Source of the DNA: Ruminococcus difficilis
Lineage (GTDB): Bacteria > Bacillota_A > Clostridia > Oscillospirales > Acutalibacteraceae
Direction of reading: 5' to 3'
Assembly: GCF_016680995.1 (NCBI RefSeq)
Contig: NZ_JAEQMG010000046.1
Location: 1-9,679 of the forward strand
DNA length: 9,679 nt
The notes beneath the pieces are model-generated. The model was given only the letters and a program-made list of their open reading frames with translations. It ran no database searches and had not been told where the DNA came from. Positions within the stretch are counted from its first letter, which is position 1; every line of letters starts with the position of its first letter. The position numbers and the translations under genes are program-made. Shown one piece after another: positions 6,627 through 9,679 of the stretch.

Positions 6627-7190
6627 TTAATCTCCTCCTATCGGTTTTTCATATATCGGAATGAAGTTTTCGATCGGCTGCGCCAACTCGTCTCCGTATA
6701 GATCAATCGAATAAAACTCCTTATGTCCCCAAAAGTGTTTCAGGCAATCCTCCAAATAATCGATTGGACAATGACGAGATAAGCCGATTTGCAGACGCAG
6801 TTCTATCTCGGGCGCAATTTTTTCATTCGCCTCCCGAAAGGCATCAATCAATTCGCCGATAGCGTTGTTGAAGAACTCGCCAAGCCCCCAAACATCCTCA
6901 CCGATCTCTAAAACCGTGACGCCGTCCGCTTTTGCCTGCGCAAACGCCGCTTCGATCAGAAGCCTTCTACCCTCCGGGCTGTTGAAGTGATCGCCGATAT
7001 ATTTACCGCTCCACGTATCCATCTCGCGCATGGATTTCAGCGGCTTGGTGATCGGATTGATTTGATGCCCCGATTGATTGAAAATATACTCCCTGCTGCC
7101 GCCGAGCACAAAATGGTTGTGCAGATCCGCTTTCGGATATTTTCTGATATCGTCTAAGCTTCCGCTTTTCAGAGCTTCTGTAAAGGTCAT
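6627..7190 (-). pseudogene. Truncated adenosine deaminase family gene, N-terminal half
   Basis: The 187-residue frame matches the start of adenosine-deaminase-type amidohydrolases, which are usually over 300 residues. KADLHNHFVLGG supplies the first metal-binding HxH (H24, H26), and the conserved-looking SIDLYGDELAQPIENF lies near the end. After PIYEK the frame changes to PIGGD and stops. The last codons are the ribosome binding site of the next gene, and the TAA is one base before that gene's ATG. The parts that should carry the HxGE acid/base motif, the third histidine and the Asp-Asp pair are absent, so deamination is not expected. The 5' end is intact: ATGA overlap with the 2H gene and GGAGGAG eight bases upstream. 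It is either a real fusion or deletion that now serves as an upstream coupling frame for the secreted-protein gene, or an assembly join. Confidence 0.78.
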
Positions 7191-7741
7191 TTCACAAGCT
7201 CCTCCCGGAAATCAAACGTCTTAAGTTCCTCTACGGGGAAGGTGATCTTCACCAAGCCGACGGAGGTGTAGACACCCTCCAGCTTTTTGAATTCATGCAG
7301 AACCAAGTCGCTCGCCTCATAGAAAACGTTTTCTTCATCCTCCGAAGTCAGCGCGACCGTGCAATGCGGCACCCAGCAGTCGGGCTGCTTGTACCACTCC
7401 CACGCCGACGCTTCAAATTCCTGCATCAGCGCGTAAAGCTCGCTGTGCAGCTCATACAAGCTCCTTGTCATTATCGGTGACAGGAAGATCGTTTTTGTGT
7501 AGTTGAACATTCCGACGGCATCAAAGAGTGCAGGGAATGCCTTGCGGTCGTTTGCAAACTTTTGAAGCAGCTGCGCGCACCTGTCAACGTCAATATCATT
7601 GTAAACCGCCAATGTCACATGCGGTCTTGTTTTCCATTCCAGATACTTCGTGCTCAACCCCGCGTCGGCGATCTTTTGCGCCAAACGCATGATTTTTTCT
7701 TCGGTTTCTTTGTCAAAATACATCTCAATTGCGTATCTCAT
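7187..7741 (-). CDS. 2H phosphoesterase (2'-5' RNA ligase family)
   Basis: The 184-residue protein has the two HxT signatures that define the 2H phosphoesterase superfamily: H41-V-T43 in RPHVTLAV and H126-C-T128 in WVPHCTVAL. Spacing of about 85 residues and total length near 180 are normal for the family. The two histidines act together on 2',3'-cyclic or 2'-5' phosphodiester bonds in RNA or small nucleotides. The real substrate of such bacterial proteins is usually unknown and is not shown here. It has no signal peptide, so it is cytoplasmic. GAGGTG (7751-7756) is nine bases from the ATG. Its stop overlaps the start of the adenosine deaminase fragment by four bases (ATGA), so the two are translationally coupled. 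The 69-base gap before it could hold a weak promoter but I see no convincing one. Confidence 0.87.
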   Translation of the reverse strand: MRYAIEMYFDKETEEKIMRLAQKIADAGLSTKYLEWKTRPHVTLAVYNDIDVDRCAQLLQKFANDRKAFPALFDAVGMFNYTKTIFLSPIMTRSLYELHSELYALMQEFEASAWEWYKQPDCWVPHCTVALTSEDEENVFYEASDLVLHEFKKLEGVYTSVGLVKITFPVEELKTFDFREELVK

Positions 7742-7810
7742 TTACACTAACACCTCGTTTTCAATAACTCGTTTGCTTTTACCGTCATGTTATTCCTTAT
7801 TTCTGATTTG

Positions 7811-8800
7811 TCACGTTAGTAAAGGAAGAATGTTTTTCTCAATAAATGCAACGCGGTCAAAGACACGGGGCTTGAAGGTTCCCGTCACGCCGACTGAAAT
7901 TTTGTTCTCAGGATTGACATATATCACGTTGCCTCCGTCACCTATAGCAGCGATTGTTTCCCTATCCTGAAATGGTCTGTACCACAGATATCCGTAGTGC
8001 ATATTTCCGAAGCGTTCCCCGAGCGAAATACGCGGCGCAGTCATTTCATCAATCCAATTTGTTGAAATAATCCGATTGTTATCATATTCACCGCCGTTCA
8101 GAATCAAAACGCCTATTTTCGCCATATCCTCAGCGGAAATGCATAATCCCCAGCCTGCGGTAACAGTGTCTTTCGGGTCGGAATACCATTCGTTCTTTCT
8201 CGGCGCTTTGTTCATCAGGAAATCAAACTGATCATCTTTATCGCTTGCGCCGTGAACCGTGTGCTCGGAAATACCGAGCGGAGCAAAAAGATATTGATTT
8301 GCAAAGTCGATGCATTTCATTCCCGAAGCGTTTTGAATCACGCCCGATAGGATTTGTATACCGAGCGTAGCGTATTTGAACTCACCCGTGATCCCGTTTC
8401 TGCCGCCGAGCAAATCAAGCGCGGCTTTTGTCCAGTCGTCGGAGGTGCAGACCTTTGTCCAAGGCTCACTGCGGTATTTGTACGGCGCGGTCATGGTAAG
8501 CAAATGTCGGAGCGTGACCTTGTAAATCGTTTTCTCTCCACGCTTGACAGAGTAATCAGGAAACAAATCTATCACCTTTTGATTCACGCTTCTGATATAC
8601 CCTCTGTCAATCGCAATACCGATCAGCAAAGCCATGACGCTTTTTGTGACAGACATCACGTTCACCGCATCGGTCGTTTTATAACCGCGCCAACAGTCGT
8701 TAAACACAACAGAGCCATTCTTTATCGCATAAATCTGGCAGATGTTGCTTTCGTTTCCTGTGCTGTCGGCGATCATTTGATGTAATTCTGATTTTGTCAT
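7811..8800 (-). CDS. Serine hydrolase of the beta-lactamase class C / PBP family
   Basis: The 329-residue protein shows the SxxK nucleophile motif S50-V-T-K53 in MSVTKS, followed by a hydrophobic helix. YATLG at 143-147 is the equivalent of the second (YxN) motif, with threonine in place of asparagine, and a late VGVTGTF is a possible third strand. Length and order fit the serine hydrolase / 6-aminohexanoate hydrolase / esterase-like branch of Pfam Beta-lactamase. There is no signal peptide or lipobox, so unlike true beta-lactamases it probably acts in the cytoplasm as an esterase or amidase; the substrate is unknown. The start at 8800 has AAGGAAG (8810-8816) nine bases upstream. It lies 39 bases after the GNAT gene in the same direction, and a TTGACA overlaps that gene's stop codon. 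Confidence 0.85.
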   Translation of the reverse strand: MTKSELHQMIADSTGNESNICQIYAIKNGSVVFNDCWRGYKTTDAVNVMSVTKSVMALLIGIAIDRGYIRSVNQKVIDLFPDYSVKRGEKTIYKVTLRHLLTMTAPYKYRSEPWTKVCTSDDWTKAALDLLGGRNGITGEFKYATLGIQILSGVIQNASGMKCIDFANQYLFAPLGISEHTVHGASDKDDQFDFLMNKAPRKNEWYSDPKDTVTAGWGLCISAEDMAKIGVLILNGGEYDNNRIISTNWIDEMTAPRISLGERFGNMHYGYLWYRPFQDRETIAAIGDGGNVIYVNPENKISVGVTGTFKPRVFDRVAFIEKNILPLLT

Positions 8801-8816
8801 TTCATAATTCTTCCTT

Positions 8817-8843
8817 ATATTATCTTAAATCGGAATTTGTCAA
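8817..8843 (-). promoter_or_regulatory. Possible internal promoter before the serine hydrolase
   Basis: On the - strand a perfect TTGACA (8838-8843) overlaps the GNAT stop codon. TAATAT (8817-8822) follows after 15 bases, within an AT-rich GATAATATAA stretch. The spacing is shorter than the usual 17, so this is a candidate only. If active, it would drive the downstream genes apart from the nitrilase-family gene. Confidence 0.3.
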
Positions 8844-9289
8844 TCTAATTCTTTTTGGTAGTAAACCAACTCCTTATCTCGTTTCACTTCACAATAACCC
8901 AGCTTTGTATAAAAAGCATTCGTTCTTACATTCCAAAGAGGTGTATCAAGTTTGATTCTCTTGTTACCGGGATAGAAGGTTTCTACCAACTTCATCAGGG
9001 TAAGACCATACCCCTTCCGATAGTGAACCGGGTCTATAAATATTCTGCCAATGTACAATGTTTCACCGTCTTTGTCCGCAAACAGAATGGCACCGCCAAC
9101 GATTTCTCCGGCTACGACTGCCTGCATCAAATGTCCTTCATTTTTCATCTGAATGTGCCATGGAATAGAATCATAATCAGGAGGTCGATCTGCTTCGGAA
9201 GCGCCAACATGAATATCGCTGTCAAACGCAGCTTTTGATATAGCCACGATCCTTTCGATATTTTTCAATTCTGCATTTTCTAATTTCAT
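8840..9289 (-). CDS. GNAT family N-acetyltransferase
   Basis: From the chosen start the protein is 149 residues, the usual size for a single GNAT domain. Motif A, the acetyl-CoA pyrophosphate-binding turn, is at about 80-101 with R91-K-G-Y-G95 after IGRIFIDP. Motif B includes N124 and FYTKLGY (126-132). It should transfer an acetyl group from acetyl-CoA to an amine; the acceptor cannot be told from the sequence. I choose the ATG at 9289 because GAGGAG (9299-9304) is nine bases upstream; the ATG at 9298 directly touches that site and would lack spacing. It follows the carbon-nitrogen hydrolase gene with an 18-base gap, so the two are very probably co-transcribed. It looks more AT-rich than the genes left of 6600. 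Confidence 0.88.
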   Translation of the reverse strand: MKLENAELKNIERIVAISKAAFDSDIHVGASEADRPPDYDSIPWHIQMKNEGHLMQAVVAGEIVGGAILFADKDGETLYIGRIFIDPVHYRKGYGLTLMKLVETFYPGNKRIKLDTPLWNVRTNAFYTKLGYCEVKRDKELVYYQKELD

Positions 9290-9307
9290 TAAAAGCATCT
9301 CCTCGTT

Positions 9308-9679
9308 TTACTGCCCTTCCCTAATAAACGGATATTGTATTTCATCACTTAACAAATCAGAATAAGCCTTCACTTTTCTGAATGTATTTCCCATCATTTC
9401 ACGCTCGCGGTATTTGCGGATAGCGTCCATGTCAAATGCGGCGTAAAACAATCCCTCTGTTTCGGCGTTGGCGAGCAGCAGCGTGTTATCTGTACATTCG
9501 TCGTTGTCATCCCAGCAAATCGGGCTGTACGCGCAGGAGTTGCCCGCGTTTTTGCCGTTGGGATTCGCCATCGCAACGCCGCACATATTCTCATACGCTC
9601 TTGTGGAAAGCGCCTGCAAACGGGGGCGCATACTGACGCAATCGTTTGGGACAAGAATGATCTCCGCGCCCTTTAGCAT
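9308..9679 (-). CDS. Carbon-nitrogen hydrolase (nitrilase superfamily), C-terminal part
   Basis: The gene runs off the right edge and only its last 123 codons are present. The fragment begins LKGAEIILVPNDC, the strand that follows the catalytic cysteine in nitrilase-fold amidases. It continues with LSTRAYENMCGVAMANPNGKNAGNS, typical of the dimer core, and the closing ETEGLFYAAFDMDAIRKYRE stretch. The catalytic Glu, Lys and Cys lie beyond the window, so activity cannot be judged. Family members hydrolyse amides such as carbamoyl or omega-amido compounds to acid plus ammonia in the cytoplasm. The methionine at the window edge is internal, not the true start. It is the first visible gene of the - strand run. 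Confidence 0.85.
   Translation of the reverse strand: MLKGAEIILVPNDCVSMRPRLQALSTRAYENMCGVAMANPNGKNAGNSCAYSPICWDDNDECTDNTLLLANAETEGLFYAAFDMDAIRKYREREMMGNTFRKVKAYSDLLSDEIQYPFIREGQ

Noticed and set aside
6483..6701. + strand frame across the start of the secreted-protein gene
   Set aside because: It is antisense to the signal peptide, the ribosome binding site and the deaminase fragment, and no start signal or recognisable motif is present.
7747..7788. 13-codon frame (MTVKANELLKTRC) with an AAGGA upstream, just before the 2H gene
   Set aside because: It is too short to support, it lacks any attenuator-like hairpin or codon bias, and the gap is only 69 bases; a chance frame is equally likely.

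Overview
The window looks like a Gram-positive gut or rumen clostridium close to Ruminococcus (Oscillospiraceae). The evidence is strong AGGAGG-type ribosome binding sites, a genome-encoded tRNA CCA end, a dockerin-bearing secreted protein with Thr/Glu/Lys/Pro linkers, and starch-binding-type modules. This placement is inferred from gene content and was not tested by any search.

Layout. At the left end (16-92, + strand) is a tRNA-Arg(CCG). It is followed by about 300 bases of non-coding DNA holding a duplicated hairpin element and an 11-base echo of the tRNA 3' end, closed by a bidirectional terminator (386-419). Every protein gene is on the - strand. Reading right to left, a first run consists of a carbon-nitrogen hydrolase (cut by the window edge), a GNAT acetyltransferase, a cytoplasmic serine hydrolase, a 2H phosphodiesterase, the N-terminal half of an adenosine-deaminase-family gene, and a 1111-residue secreted modular protein. 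Gaps are 18, 39, 69, -4 and 1 nt, so the run may be read as one transcript. It ends at a good terminator at 3129-3161. A second unit (2948 to 418) has its own probable promoter and encodes an ECF-type sigma factor and a membrane-anchored beta-propeller protein.

How the genes may work together. The sigma/beta-propeller pair looks like a surface-sensing transcription unit in which the membrane protein could restrain or inform the sigma factor. The large secreted protein has a signal peptide, an N-terminal dockerin, three tandem modules that resemble cohesins in layout, TEKP linkers, a CBM26-like starch-binding module and two further C-terminal modules. It contains no recognisable catalytic domain. 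It is best read as a non-enzymatic starch-adhesion or scaffold component of a cellulosome/amylosome-type assembly. The small cytoplasmic enzymes upstream share no obvious pathway with it. The abrupt fusion of a half adenosine-deaminase gene to the leader of the secreted-protein gene suggests a recombination event or an assembly join.
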